Of a stretch of 64,000 nucleotides of DNA, positions 1 through 10,882 are shown piece by piece. The notes beneath the pieces were generated by a model. It saw only the letters and a list, made by a program, of their open reading frames with translations. It did no database searches and was not told the DNA's origin. Position 1 is the first letter of the stretch. Every line of letters starts with the position of its first letter. Source of the stretch: Gemmatales bacterium (GTDB taxonomy: Bacteria > Planctomycetota > Planctomycetia > Gemmatales > HRBIN36); assembly GCA_025060195.1 (NCBI GenBank), contig JANXCQ010000005.1:52671-116670 (forward strand), read 5' to 3'. Both the position numbers and the translations under genes were made by a program.

Positions 1-1984
1 TGGCTTGCCGTTAGAGGAACTGATGCCGTACATGGAACAGTTGGCCCAGGCGGTGGATTTTCTCAACAGTCGGGGCGTGTATCATCGCGACGTCAAGCCG
101 CAGAATGTGTTTTTGTGTGGGGGTCAGGTCAAGCTCGGCGACCTGGGGTTCCTGAAGCTGGCGGGGGGGAGTACGCAGTCGCACACGGGCATCGGCACGA
201 TGGGATATTTACCGCCGGAGGCGTATCCGCAGCCAGGGGGCCGCTCGGGGCAGTTGCACCGCACGATAGATGTATATGGTTTGGCGGCGACGTATGTGCA
301 CTTGCGTACGGGCAGGGCGCCGTTTGGCGAAGCGCCTCACGAGGTGCTGAGCCGACAGTTGCGTGGCGAGCCGTGTACGGAGGGGATGCACGCCGCGGAG
401 GCAGAATGGGTGCGGCAAGCGTTATCGCCCGATCGAGATCGGCGTCCTGCGAGTGCTCAGAAGTTTGTCCAGGGGCTGGTCAACACCCTGACGTTGGCCA
501 TGACGCGAGCGCGGCCTTGGGCCGATTTGCGATTGCCCGACATACGTTCTGTTCGTGTTTACTGGGTACCACGCCAATACATGGCGGGGAAGTTGCCGCC
601 GCTGTCAGAGGAGTTGCAGCGTTTGCAGAATGCGTACTTGGCCGTGGAACGGACGATTCCGCATGTAGAGGATGGCTCACACCCAGACCTGCAAGCGGCA
701 TTAGCAGTGGTGGGCCAAGCGGAAGCGATGGCACAGCAATTTCGCGAGGAACTGGAGAAGCTTCCTTTGCCTGAGGGAGTAACGGTAGAAATACGGGAAA
801 CCTTGTGGGGGGAGTTGGTGAAGAATCCGCAACAACCGCCGAGTTTTTTCCTGCGCTACTGTCCGCAGGCCCAGGTGCAAAGTTGGGCGTTATTGCACTG
901 GGCGGCGCGGTTGCAGCAGGTGGTTCAGGCCCATTTGCAAGCTAAGCAACTGGCAGAGCAATATCAACAGGAGCGGGCCAAACAGGTAGCCATGCTCCGA
1001 CAGCGCCGTGAGGAGGTCTTGCAGCAACTTCGGGAGCTTGAGAAGCGCGACTTGTTGGACATTTGGAAGCGTGAACAAGGGCGGATGCGAGAAGTGCCGA
1101 AAGTATTGCCGGTGGAGTTGTGGTTGCAGTTGGGGCCGAGTTTGGAACAGCGGTACGTCAGCCGCAGCGGTACTGAGTTGCTGACTTGGGCCGAGGAAGT
1201 TTGGCACTTAGCTTTCTTTAGCGAACGTTGGATATTCACGGGCCACGAAGGCCCAATAACCAGCGTGGCGGTAAGTCCCGACGGCAAGTATGTGGTGTCG
1301 GGAAGCGGGGACGCAACGGTGCAGCTGTGGGATTTAGCCAGCGGGCAGGGAGTGCGGCGGTTCACGGGGCACGAAGGGGCAGTCACGAGCGTGGCGGTGA
1401 GTTCCGACGGCAGGTATGTGGTGTCGGGAAGCAATGACGACACGGTGCGGGTGTGGGATTTGTCGGGCGGACAGGAGGTGCGGCGGTTCACGGGGCACAC
1501 AGGTTCGATGATGAGCGTGGCAGTAACTCCCGACGGCAAGTATGGGGTGTCGGGAAGCGACGACAACACGGTGCGGCTGTGGGATTTGGCCAGCGGGCAG
1601 GAAGTGCGGCGGTTCACGGGGCACACGGATATCATTTGGAGTGTGGCAGTGAGTCCCGACGGCAAGTATGTGGTGTCGGGAAGCAATGACAACGCGGTGC
1701 GGGTGTGGGATTTGTCGGGCGGACAGGAGGTGCGGCGGTTCACGGGGCACACAGAGTCTGTGCTAAGCGTGGCGGTGAGTCCCGACGGCAGGTATGTGGT
1801 GTCGGGAAGCGACGACAACACCGTGCGGCTGTGGGATTTGGCCAGCGGGCAGGAAGTGCGGCGGTTCACGGGGCACACGGGTTCGGTTTATAGCGTGGCG
1901 GTGAGTCCCGACGGCAAGTATGTGGTGTCGGGAAGCTTGGACAACACCGTGCGCGTATGGTACATCGGCGACCTGCCGCGGTGA
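1..1984 (+). CDS. Ser/Thr protein kinase with C-terminal WD40 repeats (5' end outside window)
   Basis: The reading frame is open to the window edge, so the N-lobe of the kinase (glycine loop and VAIK lysine) lies upstream and cannot be judged. Counting from a TTG at 5, the visible C-lobe has an intact HRD motif (27-29, HRDVKPQN) and DLG in place of DFG (46-48), then an APE-like PPEA. Residues about 165-400 are a linker, Gln/Glu/Arg-rich and probably coiled coil around 310-350. Residues 412-659 are six WD40 repeats of 42 residues, each with TGH, SPDGKY and a WD dipeptide. Kinase-WD40 fusions are common in Gemmata-type planctomycetes; the role is probably signalling with the propeller as a docking surface (inference). 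No partner gene is adjacent. Confidence 0.93.
   Translation, partial: GLPLEELMPYMEQLAQAVDFLNSRGVYHRDVKPQNVFLCGGQVKLGDLGFLKLAGGSTQSHTGIGTMGYLPPEAYPQPGGRSGQLHRTIDVYGLAATYVHLRTGRAPFGEAPHEVLSRQLRGEPCTEGMHAAEAEWVRQALSPDRDRRPASAQKFVQGLVNTLTLAMTRARPWADLRLPDIRSVRVYWVPRQYMAGKLPPLSEELQRLQNAYLAVERTIPHVEDGSHPDLQAALAVVGQAEAMAQQFREELEKLPLPEGVTVEIRETLWGELVKNPQQPPSFFLRYCPQAQVQSWALLHWAARLQQVVQAHLQAKQLAEQYQQERAKQVAMLRQRREEVLQQLRELEKRDLLDIWKREQGRMREVPKVLPVELWLQLGPSLEQRYVSRSGTELLTWAEEVWHLAFFSERWIFTGHEGPITSVAVSPDGKYVVSGSGDATVQLWDLASGQGVRRFTGHEGAVTSVAVSSDGRYVVSGSNDDTVRVWDLSGGQEVRRFTGHTGSMMSVAVTPDGKYGVSGSDDNTVRLWDLASGQEVRRFTGHTDIIWSVAVSPDGKYVVSGSNDNAVRVWDLSGGQEVRRFTGHTESVLSVAVSPDGRYVVSGSDDNTVRLWDLASGQEVRRFTGHTGSVYSVAVSPDGKYVVSGSLDNTVRVWYIGDLPR
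1235..1981 (+). repeat. Six near-identical 126-bp WD40-coding repeats
   Basis: The 42-codon units are almost identical at the DNA level. They alternate: units 1, 3 and 5 encode DLASGQ, and units 2 and 4 encode DLSGGQ, so the larger period is 252 bp. The identity also creates long false open frames on both strands. Confidence 0.9.
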
Positions 1985-3650
1985 GAGGTGGTTGATAAGT
2001 TGGCGTTCGTCGCGATATTCATGATTTGTTCTCGGCTTGGCCAGAGGCAAAGGCGTAGGCGTTGTGCCCTTCGCTGTATTTAGGCCCAATTCTTGCGGTG
2101 TGAAGCTACAACGTCCCTAACGGTTCCTGGCGTCAGCCAGCTATTTGCCGCGTTTAGTTTCGAGGCAGGTTTGCGGAAGAGCGCAGACTGCAAGAGCCGC
2201 AGCCGCGAATCCTGTTATGCCTATTGATATGCTCTGGGGAATCCCTCATTCCTGCAGGCATCGCTAGGACTGGGCGCCTACGTCCCAGGTCGAGCCGGCG
2301 CGCGGATGTGGCCATCATGGAGTCTTTGCTTATGCTCGACCTCGTGGCCTAACGAGCGATGGAGCTATCCGTGGGTTCGGGGTCGCGTGGGACGACGCTG
2401 GCTGGTAGGAATGTTAAGAGGCATGACGCGGAGGACTGTAAGTTACCGGCAGCGGTTCGCTCTGCGACGGCTAACCTGATACGGTCGGCATATACGGCCC
2501 GCAAAATATCGCTGACTTGAACCGGGCTACCCGGCGACTGACCCGCGCTTTCCGATGATTATTCGGGGTGGCCGCGGTTGTACTCGCACCGGGCTTACTT
2601 TTGTTTCTTGCAAAAGCAGAAAGTTCATTACCCGAGCACAAGGGCAACGGTTGCCGTTCCATGCGTGGTAAAGTTGGTTGCTCAAGTCGCTATAACATCA
2701 TGCAGCCCCTTAGCGGGCTGATATCATTGGTCAGTGGCTTCGAGCGGCAGTTGAGCTAACCGGCTTGGCTTCAAGGAAAGTGGTTCGTTGATTCGTAACC
2801 GACCGTCGTCCCGGCTTTGAGCTATAACGAAGCGCGGCGCGGCAAGCAGTTTGACTAGGTGCGCGTTGCTCTGCATGGTGGGCGATGGAACTCGGTTCTT
2901 GTTGGCGAAACGACTGCAGGGCGTCTTATACCGCTCGTTGCCGCTCCCCGGGGCAGTGGCAGGTAGGTGCTATTTCGCGACAGTAAGCGGAATTTTTAGT
3001 GCGCCTAATTTGCGGCTTACATTATTAGAGTCTATGGAGATAAGCTGTTATTCAGCGATGCGCCAATTATCATGGTCCGCCGGATTCGTGATTATCAGTT
3101 GCGGTGCTCGTGGGAGCATCGCCGCCATAAGACGCGCCACACGCAGCCCGTTACTGATGCATGATCTGCTTGTTGGCCGCTGCAATTATCCCAGGGTAAA
3201 CGAGGGGAAGCGAATGCGTATCGAGACACGGAAAGTAGTTTAGCATTGAAGCCTGTTGACCCAGCAACTGAGCGCGAAGCCCATCGGGAGGACTGACCCG
3301 CTCTCGCAGTTCGAGAAATCCCAGCGGCTATCGCAGGTGCCATGTCGAGATTGCTGTTTCTCGGTGGATCATTTTCTCTATCGATTTTCTCTAGTGGCGG
3401 ATGCCTTGATAACGGCATAGCCGCACAAAATACGATCGCTAGGAATCATCCATTACCCGTTACGTATCGCTAAGTAACCGCGCCACAGCGTCGAGCTGAC
3501 TTGATTGAGTTACTCCATGCCTAACTTCCGGGCCGAACGCGGCTTCTGGTTCGGTGCTAGATTGATCTTGCCTTAGCTCGGCCTGCTTTAGTAAACTCTT
3601 TTTGGATGTGGTACACTGCCTGCCGAGCGGAATAGTTGAGAGGAATGAAT
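1985..3650. other. Long stretch with no supportable gene
   Basis: About 1.6 kb between the kinase gene and the DUF1549 gene. The open frames here are short, begin with rare starts, lack ribosome-binding sites and resemble no family I know. I find no tRNA, hairpin terminator or repeat. It may be decayed sequence or a long regulatory region. Confidence 0.5.
3609..3617 (+). promoter_or_regulatory. Possible extended -10 promoter
   Basis: TGGTACACT fits an extended -10 (TGnTATAAT-like) about 34 bases before the DUF1549 start. No good -35 is visible. A very similar TGGTATACT precedes purQ at 61909. Confidence 0.3.
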
Positions 3651-6035
3651 ATGTGGAAACGGTGGAATGGCACCTGGGTGGGAATGGCTCTCGTTTTGGG
3701 CTTGTTCGTTCAGTGGACAGATAGAGGCCTAATTTCGAGCCAGGCCTCAGAAAAACTGCAATCGCCGCGGAACGCTCCCAGTTTTAACTGGGACGTGCGC
3801 CCTATTCTGTCGAATCGCTGTTTCAAGTGCCATGGTCCCGATTTACAGAAGGGCGACCTTGACCTTCATAATCGCGATAAAGCCCTTCGCGGAGGTAAAT
3901 CAGGTCAACCCGCGATTGTCCCAGGCAAGAGCGATGCCAGTGAACTGATCCGCCGTGTCATCTCGTCCGACAAATCGTACCGCATGCCGCGCGGCGCCGA
4001 TCCGCTGCCTGAACATGAAATCGCCATTTTGCGTGCCTGGATTGATGCCGGGGCGGTTTATGAAGAACACTGGGCGTTCGTGCCGCCGAGACGACCGCCG
4101 CTACCCCCAGTGCGCAATCCTGATTGGGTACGCAATCCCATTGATCAACTCGTGCTCGCGCGGATGGAACAAGTCGGACTATCACCGTCGCCGCCGGCGG
4201 ACAAAGCAGTCCTGGCGCGCCGCGTCGCGCTCGACCTCACGGGGTTGCCTCCAACGCTCGAAGAACTTGACGCTTTCTTGAGCGACCATCGCCCCGATGC
4301 TTATGAACGTTATGTGGAACGTCTCTTGGCCAGTCCGCATTATGGGGAGCATCAGGCGCGTTATTGGCTCGATTTGGCTCGCTACGCTGACACCAACGGC
4401 TACGAGGCTGACTACCGACGTTCTATCTGGCCCTATCGCGATTGGGTCATTGATGCGTTTAACCGCAACCTGCCTTTTGATCAGTTCACCCTTGAGCAGC
4501 TAGCCGGCGACCTGCTACCCAACGCCACGTTGCAACAGCGGATCGCTACGGGTTTTCATCGGAACACTCTTGTCAACACCGAAGGCGGTACAGACGACGA
4601 AGAATTCCGCGTCGCGGCTGTCGTGGATCGTGTCAACACTACTATGACCGTATGGATGGGCCTAACGTTCGGTTGCGCTCAGTGTCATAACCATAAGTAC
4701 GATCCATTTACCACGCGGGAATATTATCAGATGTTTGCTTTCTTCAATAACACCGCTGACGGGGGGCGCAGTAATGATCCGCAGTTGACCTTCTGGCCCG
4801 AACCGGTCGCGCGCGAGCGGGAAGCTATTTTAGGACGTTTATTACCCCAGCTGGCCCAACTCGCGCACCCTTGGCCATTGGTGGCCGCGGCTCGCCTGAA
4901 ACCGGTTCTCCGCGCTACAGAAGCGGACCGCAAGAAACTCGCCTCGCTGCAGCCGGCGGTCACCCTCGTCATGCAGGAGTTACCTCAGCCGCGCGAAACC
5001 CACATCCTGATTCGCGGCGAGTTGCGTAACCGCGGGGAAAAAGTCGAACCTGCCACTCCGGCGAAACTTCATCCATTTCCCGCTGATGCTCCGCGCAATC
5101 GCCTGGGATTGGCGCGCTGGCTCGTAGATCGTCGTAATCCCCTCACGGCGCGCGTCATCATGAATCGCGTCTGGGGCCAGTATTGGGGCCGTCCTCTCGT
5201 CGAAACCAGCAGCGATTTCGGCTATCAGGGCGACCCTCCGATTTATCAGGAGCTGCTCGATTGGCTCGCCGTCGAGTTTATGGACAGTGGCTGGAATCTC
5301 AAGCACATGCACAAGCTCATCGTCACCTCGAACACGTATCGTCAATCGTCGCGCCTGACACCGTTCTTGAAAGAGCGAGATCCCGAAAACCGTTACTTCG
5401 CCCGCGGTCCGCGTTTCCGCATGGATGCTGAGATGCTTCGCGATAACGCACTGGCCATCAGCGGATTGCTGGTGCGTAAGATCGGCGGGCCTAGTGTCTT
5501 TCCCTACCAACCCGAGGGGATTTGGTTCAACCCATATAGCTCCGACCGCTGGGTAATGAGCACGGGGGGCGATCAGTATCGGCGGGGACTTTACACCTTT
5601 TGGCGTCGCACCGCCCACTATCCTAGCTTTGCCATGTTCGACGCGCCCAGTCGCGAGGTCTGCTGCGACAAACGTCCCCGCACCAACACGCCGCTACAAG
5701 CCTTGGTCACGCTCAACGATCCCGCATTCTTCCACGCGGCCATCGCCCTGGGCCTACGCCTCACTACAGAATGTTCCGGGACGCCCCAGGAGCGCGCTAC
5801 CTACGGTTTCCGCCTTTGCGTAGCTCGCCAGCCCAGCCCGGAAGAAATCCAACCGCTCGTGGCACTCTATCACGCCAGCCGCGAAAAATACCAGCGGCAA
5901 CCCGAAGCAGCCCGGAAGTTAGTCGAAGGCCCGGAGATCAAAACCACCCCGCCTGCCGACGTCGTCGAGTGGGCCGCTTGGACAGTCGTCGCCAACGTCC
6001 TGCTCAACCTCGACGAAACGCTGTGTAAACCCTGA
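3651..6035 (+). CDS. Planctomycete cytochrome C / DUF1549 / DUF1553 protein
   Basis: Exported multidomain protein of the planctomycete PSCyt1-PSCyt2-PSD1 type. A signal-like hydrophobic segment ([11 protein letters not shown]) leads into a planctomycete cytochrome C domain with a haem-binding CFKCH at residues 57-61. DUF1549 follows ([24 protein letters not shown]) with a second CxxCH in [13 protein letters not shown], then DUF1553 ([34 protein letters not shown]). I chose ATG 3651 because GAGAGG lies seven bases upstream; the frame is open back to a TTG at 3636. The DUF1501 gene follows 36 bases later, the usual pairing. The biochemical role of the pair is unknown; oxidation or degradation of complex substrates is only a suggestion. 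Confidence 0.93.
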   Translation: MWKRWNGTWVGMALVLGLFVQWTDRGLISSQASEKLQSPRNAPSFNWDVRPILSNRCFKCHGPDLQKGDLDLHNRDKALRGGKSGQPAIVPGKSDASELIRRVISSDKSYRMPRGADPLPEHEIAILRAWIDAGAVYEEHWAFVPPRRPPLPPVRNPDWVRNPIDQLVLARMEQVGLSPSPPADKAVLARRVALDLTGLPPTLEELDAFLSDHRPDAYERYVERLLASPHYGEHQARYWLDLARYADTNGYEADYRRSIWPYRDWVIDAFNRNLPFDQFTLEQLAGDLLPNATLQQRIATGFHRNTLVNTEGGTDDEEFRVAAVVDRVNTTMTVWMGLTFGCAQCHNHKYDPFTTREYYQMFAFFNNTADGGRSNDPQLTFWPEPVAREREAILGRLLPQLAQLAHPWPLVAAARLKPVLRATEADRKKLASLQPAVTLVMQELPQPRETHILIRGELRNRGEKVEPATPAKLHPFPADAPRNRLGLARWLVDRRNPLTARVIMNRVWGQYWGRPLVETSSDFGYQGDPPIYQELLDWLAVEFMDSGWNLKHMHKLIVTSNTYRQSSRLTPFLKERDPENRYFARGPRFRMDAEMLRDNALAISGLLVRKIGGPSVFPYQPEGIWFNPYSSDRWVMSTGGDQYRRGLYTFWRRTAHYPSFAMFDAPSREVCCDKRPRTNTPLQALVTLNDPAFFHAAIALGLRLTTECSGTPQERATYGFRLCVARQPSPEEIQPLVALYHASREKYQRQPEAARKLVEGPEIKTTPPADVVEWAAWTVVANVLLNLDETLCKP

Positions 6036-6071
6036 TTCCCACCCTGCCAACTTTGCAACGGAGGCCCGACC

Positions 6072-7448
6072 ATGCTCACCTTAGGCCAACAATGGCAGCG
6101 AACGTGCCAGGGGTTAAATCGCCGCGAAGTCCTGCAAATCGGTTTCGCCACTGGCTTAGGCTTGACGTTGGCCGACTGGCTGCGGGTCAAGGCTCACGCG
6201 GCGGACTCGGCAGCGCGGGCACAGTCGGTCATTTTCCTCTGGTTATGGGGCGGCCCGAGCCATTTGGATACTTTCGACCCAAAGCCGAAAGCTCCCTTCG
6301 AGTATCGCGGGCCGTTTGCAGCTATACCCACTACGATCTCCGGAGTGTATTTCAGCGAACTGTTCCCGCAGTTAGCCCAGCGTGCTCGCCGGCTGGCCAT
6401 CATTCGTTCGCTGCACACGCGTTCCAATGACCATGGCGTCGCCGGTACCACCGGACTGACCGGGAGCATGAGCGGCTCGGTAAATCTGGGCGGCCAAGTT
6501 GCCGAGGGGAACCTCCGTCCGGCTCTCGGGGCGGTGGTGGCCCGCGCTACAGGCCGAACCGCAGGACGATTACCTCCCTACTTGATCATCGGCGGACGCC
6601 TGCATCAAGGAAAGAAACCCGTCGTCGGCGAAGGCGGCGGCACTCTTGGTCAACGTTACGACCCGTTCCGCATTGAATACAAGTTTCCCAGCGGCGTGCG
6701 CATCGAGGCCCTGGAGTTAGCACCCGACATTTCCCCCGAACGCTTACAGCATCGCCGACAACTTCTCACCCACCTCGACCAGGCTCGCCGCTGGCTCGAT
6801 ACCTCCTCTTCGGCCGCCTCGCTTGATGCATATCAACGCCAAGCCTTAGACATGCTCCTTTGCCCGAACGCATTGCGCTTGTTTGACCTGAGCCAGGAGC
6901 CACCCGCCCTTCGTCAACGTTACGGCCTGACGCGCTTCGGACAATCCTGCCTCCTGGCACGCCGACTCGTCGAAAAGAATGTTCCTTTCGTGCAGGTGAA
7001 CTGGAGTAACCATGTCGAATCGGAGGAAGATGCAGGCGATGGCGGATGGGACATGCACTATCGCAACTTTGAAATTATGCAAAACCGCCACGCACCCATT
7101 TTAGACCAAGCCCTCAGCGCTCTATTAGACGACTTAGAACAACGCGGCTTATTAGAACGGACTCTCGTGGTTGCGGTGGGCGAATTCGGCCGGACTCCGA
7201 AGATTAATGACAAAGTTGGCCGCGATCACTGGGAACATTGTTACTGTGCCCTGCTGGCCGGAGGCGGAATTCGCCCTGGTGTCGTTTACGGCGAAAGCGA
7301 CGATCGCGGGGAACGCCCCCGCGTCTATCCATGCACTCCCGCAGATTTACACGCCACCATCCTGGCCGCCCTCGGTATCTCGCCGGAACAACTACGCAAT
7401 CTCAACCTGCCCACCGATGGCCGCGTCCTCGAGCCTTTATTAGCCTAA
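6072..7448 (+). CDS. DUF1501 domain protein, Tat-exported
   Basis: 458 residues. The N-terminus carries a Tat-type twin arginine (NRREVLQIG) and a hydrophobic stretch, so export in folded form is likely. The body is DUF1501, a sulfatase/alkaline-phosphatase-like fold: LWLWGGPSHLDTFDPKP near residue 55, SNDHG near 120, an EFGRTPKIND motif near 370 and DHWEHC just after, all probable metal or active-site positions in this family. It lies 36 bases behind the DUF1549/DUF1553 gene and is almost certainly co-transcribed. Start ATG 6072 with GGAGG upstream. The substrate is unknown. Confidence 0.93.
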   Translation: MLTLGQQWQRTCQGLNRREVLQIGFATGLGLTLADWLRVKAHAADSAARAQSVIFLWLWGGPSHLDTFDPKPKAPFEYRGPFAAIPTTISGVYFSELFPQLAQRARRLAIIRSLHTRSNDHGVAGTTGLTGSMSGSVNLGGQVAEGNLRPALGAVVARATGRTAGRLPPYLIIGGRLHQGKKPVVGEGGGTLGQRYDPFRIEYKFPSGVRIEALELAPDISPERLQHRRQLLTHLDQARRWLDTSSSAASLDAYQRQALDMLLCPNALRLFDLSQEPPALRQRYGLTRFGQSCLLARRLVEKNVPFVQVNWSNHVESEEDAGDGGWDMHYRNFEIMQNRHAPILDQALSALLDDLEQRGLLERTLVVAVGEFGRTPKINDKVGRDHWEHCYCALLAGGGIRPGVVYGESDDRGERPRVYPCTPADLHATILAALGISPEQLRNLNLPTDGRVLEPLLA

Positions 7449-7517
7449 TTTTTCTTTCGTATCGGCTAAGTCTCACGCTGATGCCCGTATAGTGCCCCTT
7501 AGACATCGGTTCTAATC

Positions 7518-8387
7518 ATGATGAAAGGTCTAAATATACTCAACTTCTTGGCCTTATGCCTTATCGCATCGGCGCCACCGGGATCGTGGCAACGGCTCAC
7601 CGACGACGGCGACTATAAGTCGCACTTAGCCTGGTCTCCCGACGGTTCGCATATCATTCTTACCCGCATCCACGAGGACAAAATGTCCCTCTGGATGCTC
7701 AACGTTTCCGAGCGCCGAATCACTCGCTTGACCCTTCGTGAGGATGGCCCTGACTTCGACGCCGCCTGGTTCCCTGACGGTAAACGTCTGGTTTACGTTC
7801 ACGACCAACTTCAAGGCACTGACGGTAAACTTCACATCTATACCCTCAACGCGGATGGCACGAAGCCCACTGTGCTCATTCCTAATAAAGCGTTCGAAGA
7901 GTGTCCCCGCGTTTCGCCTGATGGCAAACACCTGCTCTTTGTTAGTACCCGCGACGGTAACCAGGAAATTTATCTAGCGGACATCTCCGGAAAAAACATC
8001 CGCCGACTGACGAATGACGCTGCCCCGGACACGCATCCTAGCTGGTCGCCGGACGGTCAATTTATCGCCTTTGCCAGCGCCCGCAGCGGTAATTGGGACA
8101 TCTGGGTAGTGAAAGCGGATGGCTCCCAACCCCGCCGGCTCACCAATTCACCCGCCCTGGATTGTTGGCCCGTATGGTCCCCCGACGGCCGATGGATCGC
8201 TTTCACCTCCAACCGCGATGGTAATTATGAAATCTATATCATCCGCCCGGATGGTTCCCAGTTACGCAACGTCACTCAATCCCCCGCCTGGGAACATTTC
8301 CCCACCTGGTCCCCAGACAGCCGACGCCTCGCTTTCGTCTCGACTTGTTCGGGCGGATATGATATTTATGTCGTGGATTTAGACTGA
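7518..8387 (+). CDS. TolB-like PD40 beta-propeller protein, exported
   Basis: 289 residues with a short signal-like N-terminus (NILNFLALCLIAS) followed by five to six repeats carrying the WSPDG signature of the TolB/PD40 propeller (for example LAWSPDGSHI, PSWSPDGQF, PVWSPDGRW, PTWSPDSRR). The repeats fill the whole protein, so it is a stand-alone propeller and lacks the N-terminal domain of genuine TolB. It follows the DUF1501 gene by 69 bases on the same strand. Likely role: exported binding scaffold (inference). ATG 7518 and ATG 7521 are both possible starts; no strong ribosome-binding site separates them. Confidence 0.85.
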   Translation: MMKGLNILNFLALCLIASAPPGSWQRLTDDGDYKSHLAWSPDGSHIILTRIHEDKMSLWMLNVSERRITRLTLREDGPDFDAAWFPDGKRLVYVHDQLQGTDGKLHIYTLNADGTKPTVLIPNKAFEECPRVSPDGKHLLFVSTRDGNQEIYLADISGKNIRRLTNDAAPDTHPSWSPDGQFIAFASARSGNWDIWVVKADGSQPRRLTNSPALDCWPVWSPDGRWIAFTSNRDGNYEIYIIRPDGSQLRNVTQSPAWEHFPTWSPDSRRLAFVSTCSGGYDIYVVDLD

Positions 8388-8470
8388 CACTTTCGTCTGG
8401 TTGCGTAACTGTCACCGCACCTAGCAAGCGATACTAAGCAAGAGGAAAGTATTTAATCAAGGCCTCCACT

Positions 8471-10876
8471 ATGACTGAACGCATTGAAAACGTCTCTATC
8501 GTTGTCGAAACCGAGCGACGCTATCTCAACTATGCCCAGTCAGTTATCATGTCGCGGGCACTACCCGATGTGCGCGACGGCCTGAAACCTGTGCAGCGCC
8601 GCATCCTCTATAACATGTTTCACGATTTACATTTATATCACGACGAACGTCCGATTAAGTGCGCCAAAGTCGTCGGAGAAGTGTTAGGAAAATATCATCC
8701 GCACGGCGACATGTCCGTTTACGACGCCTTAGTGCGCATGGCGCAGCCATTCACTTTACGCTACCCCTTGATTCACGGAGAAGGCAACTTTGGCTCCGTA
8801 GATGGGAACGAAGCCGCAGCCTATCGTTACACCGAATGTAAACTCACAGCCATTGCCGAAGAGCTAATGACCGAATTGCGGCAACGCACCGTGGACATGC
8901 GGCCCACGTTCGACGCCGTGGACGAAGAACCCGTCGTCCTGCCAGCACGGTTTCCGAATTTATTAGTCAACGGCACATCGGGCATCGCTGTCGGCATGGC
9001 CACGAATATTCCGCCGCATAACCTCCGCGAAGTGATCGAGGCCGCCATTTATCTCATCGAAAATCCCGACGCCACCGTGAAAGAACTCCTGAAGTTTATC
9101 AAGGGGCCTGATTTCCCACTCGGCGGTAAGGTGCTGGCCAGTCGAAAAACCTTGCAACAAATTTATGAGCAAGGGCAGGGCACGATCAAAGTCCAAGCCG
9201 AATGGAAGCTCGAAAAGGTTGGCCGCCGACAACAAATTGTTATTACATCCATCCCTTATGGCGTAAATAAAGCCGCTTTAGAGGAACATATCGGCCGACT
9301 TATTGCAGAACGTAAGATTCCCCAGCTCCTGAACATCGTAAATGAATCCAGCGCGAAAGAAGGCATCCGCGTTGTGTTAGAACTGCGGAGCGATGCCGAC
9401 CCAGAAATGGTCATGGCATATCTATATAAACACACGGCCCTGCAGGAAAACTTTAGTTATAACATGACATGTTTAGTGCCCGTTCGGCTTACTCAGCATA
9501 ACACAACGGATCAAACCATTACTGCCCTGCGACCGAAACGCCTCGGATTAGTGGAAATTCTTAGCGAATTTCTCAAATTCCGTTTCGAAACCGTCCGCCG
9601 ACGCTTCCAATTTCAACTCGAGCAACTAAGGCAACGCATCCATATCTTGGAGGGATTCCGCAAAATTTTCCAGGACTTGGATCGCGTCATTCGCACAATT
9701 CGTAGCAGTCAAAATCGCGAGGAAGCTGCGACAAAACTGATGCGGCAATTTGGCCTCGATCAGGTCCAAGTCAATGCAATCCTCGAACTGCTCCTCTATA
9801 AGTTAGCCCGCTTAGAAATTCAACGTATCCTGGACGAACTTCAGGAAAAACGCGCCGAAGCGCAACGCCTCGAAGGCATCTTACGCTCCGAACGCAAACT
9901 CTGGGAAGTGGTACGCACCGAGTTAGAGGAAATTGCTCAAAAATACGGGGACAAGCGCCGGACCAAAATTGTTGACGAACAAGAATTGCCCGACTACGAT
10001 CCCGAAGCGTTCATTGTACGGGAAAACACTCATGTTATCGTTACCCGTGACGGCTGGGTAAAGCGGGTGACACGCCTTACTTCTCTCGAAAACACCCGCA
10101 TTCGAGAAGGCGACGAAATTCTCGCGGTCGTACCCGGTAGCACCTTAGATCGAGTGGTCTTCTTTAGCGACGACGGTGTGGCTTATACCTTACCGATTCA
10201 TGAAATTCCTGCTAGTTCCGGGTACGGTGAGCCTATTAGTAAGTTCGTGAAATTAGGTGAAGGCGCTCGCATTATCGCCGCATTGCCCACTGACTCACGA
10301 TTCATTCCTCCCCCGGCACCGCCAACTAATAGCGAGCCGCCTGGCCCTTACTTAGTGATTGTTACGGCGCAAGGACAGGTGCTGCGCCTCCCTTATGGAC
10401 TATATTTAGAAGAATCCACCTCCCGCGGGCGAATTTATGTCCGCCTAAACGAAGGCGACCGCGCCATTTATGTCGGATTAGTCCGCGAAGAACAGTCCCT
10501 GATGTTAGTGGCCTCTGACGGCCACGTACTTCATTTTCCAATCGAGCAAATTCCCATACTAAGCGGCCCTGGAAAAGGCGTCATTGGTATTCGTCTAGAA
10601 GAAGGCGCGCGGTGCTTAGCCGCGATGCTGATCAAGGGGCCCGAGGACCAATTGCGCGTCGTTACTTCCTCGGGACGGGAGATCATCCTCGATGGCAGCC
10701 GAGAACTCAGTTGCCGCGCTGGCAAGGGCACGGAAGTAATCAAGCGTGGCGAGATTGTCCGAGTAATTTTGCCGCCTCCGCAACTCGTTAATTGGGAAGC
10801 TTTAGATAACAGCCAACGCAGCGAAACTCCCCCACAGGCCGATTTATTTAGTAGCGAAAATAAAACTGAGGAATAA
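8471..10876 (+). CDS. gyrA/parC: Type IIA DNA topoisomerase subunit A (GyrA/ParC family)
   Basis: 801 residues; breakage-reunion subunit. The order is winged-helix/tower (1-500, [20 protein letters not shown] at 21-40, catalytic Tyr120 in AAAYRYTE) and then a C-terminal beta-pinwheel with several repeats. I do not find the GyrA box (QRRGGKG) that gyrase needs to wrap DNA; the last blade has only CRAGKG. With the ParE-like partner directly behind, decatenation (topoisomerase IV-like) is more likely than supercoiling, but family assignment in this phylum is uncertain. The position of the quinolone-contact Ser83/Ser80 is Met81 (HGDMSVYD). The gene sits ahead of subunit B, the reverse of the usual gyrB-gyrA order. 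Confidence 0.93.
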   Translation: MTERIENVSIVVETERRYLNYAQSVIMSRALPDVRDGLKPVQRRILYNMFHDLHLYHDERPIKCAKVVGEVLGKYHPHGDMSVYDALVRMAQPFTLRYPLIHGEGNFGSVDGNEAAAYRYTECKLTAIAEELMTELRQRTVDMRPTFDAVDEEPVVLPARFPNLLVNGTSGIAVGMATNIPPHNLREVIEAAIYLIENPDATVKELLKFIKGPDFPLGGKVLASRKTLQQIYEQGQGTIKVQAEWKLEKVGRRQQIVITSIPYGVNKAALEEHIGRLIAERKIPQLLNIVNESSAKEGIRVVLELRSDADPEMVMAYLYKHTALQENFSYNMTCLVPVRLTQHNTTDQTITALRPKRLGLVEILSEFLKFRFETVRRRFQFQLEQLRQRIHILEGFRKIFQDLDRVIRTIRSSQNREEAATKLMRQFGLDQVQVNAILELLLYKLARLEIQRILDELQEKRAEAQRLEGILRSERKLWEVVRTELEEIAQKYGDKRRTKIVDEQELPDYDPEAFIVRENTHVIVTRDGWVKRVTRLTSLENTRIREGDEILAVVPGSTLDRVVFFSDDGVAYTLPIHEIPASSGYGEPISKFVKLGEGARIIAALPTDSRFIPPPAPPTNSEPPGPYLVIVTAQGQVLRLPYGLYLEESTSRGRIYVRLNEGDRAIYVGLVREEQSLMLVASDGHVLHFPIEQIPILSGPGKGVIGIRLEEGARCLAAMLIKGPEDQLRVVTSSGREIILDGSRELSCRAGKGTEVIKRGEIVRVILPPPQLVNWEALDNSQRSETPPQADLFSSENKTEE

Positions 10877-10882
10877 GTGCCT

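Noticed and set aside
964..1878. Long repetitive minus-strand frame (CPVNRRTSCP repeats) and three plus-strand frames
   Set aside because: They are shadows of the periodic WD40 repeats, kept open by the identical units.
1235..1981. CRISPR-like regular repetition
   Set aside because: There are no spacers between short repeats; the units are contiguous in-frame coding repeats.
2851..3243. 130-codon frame in the long gap
   Set aside because: TTG start without a ribosome-binding site, no recognisable family, and composition unlike neighbouring genes.
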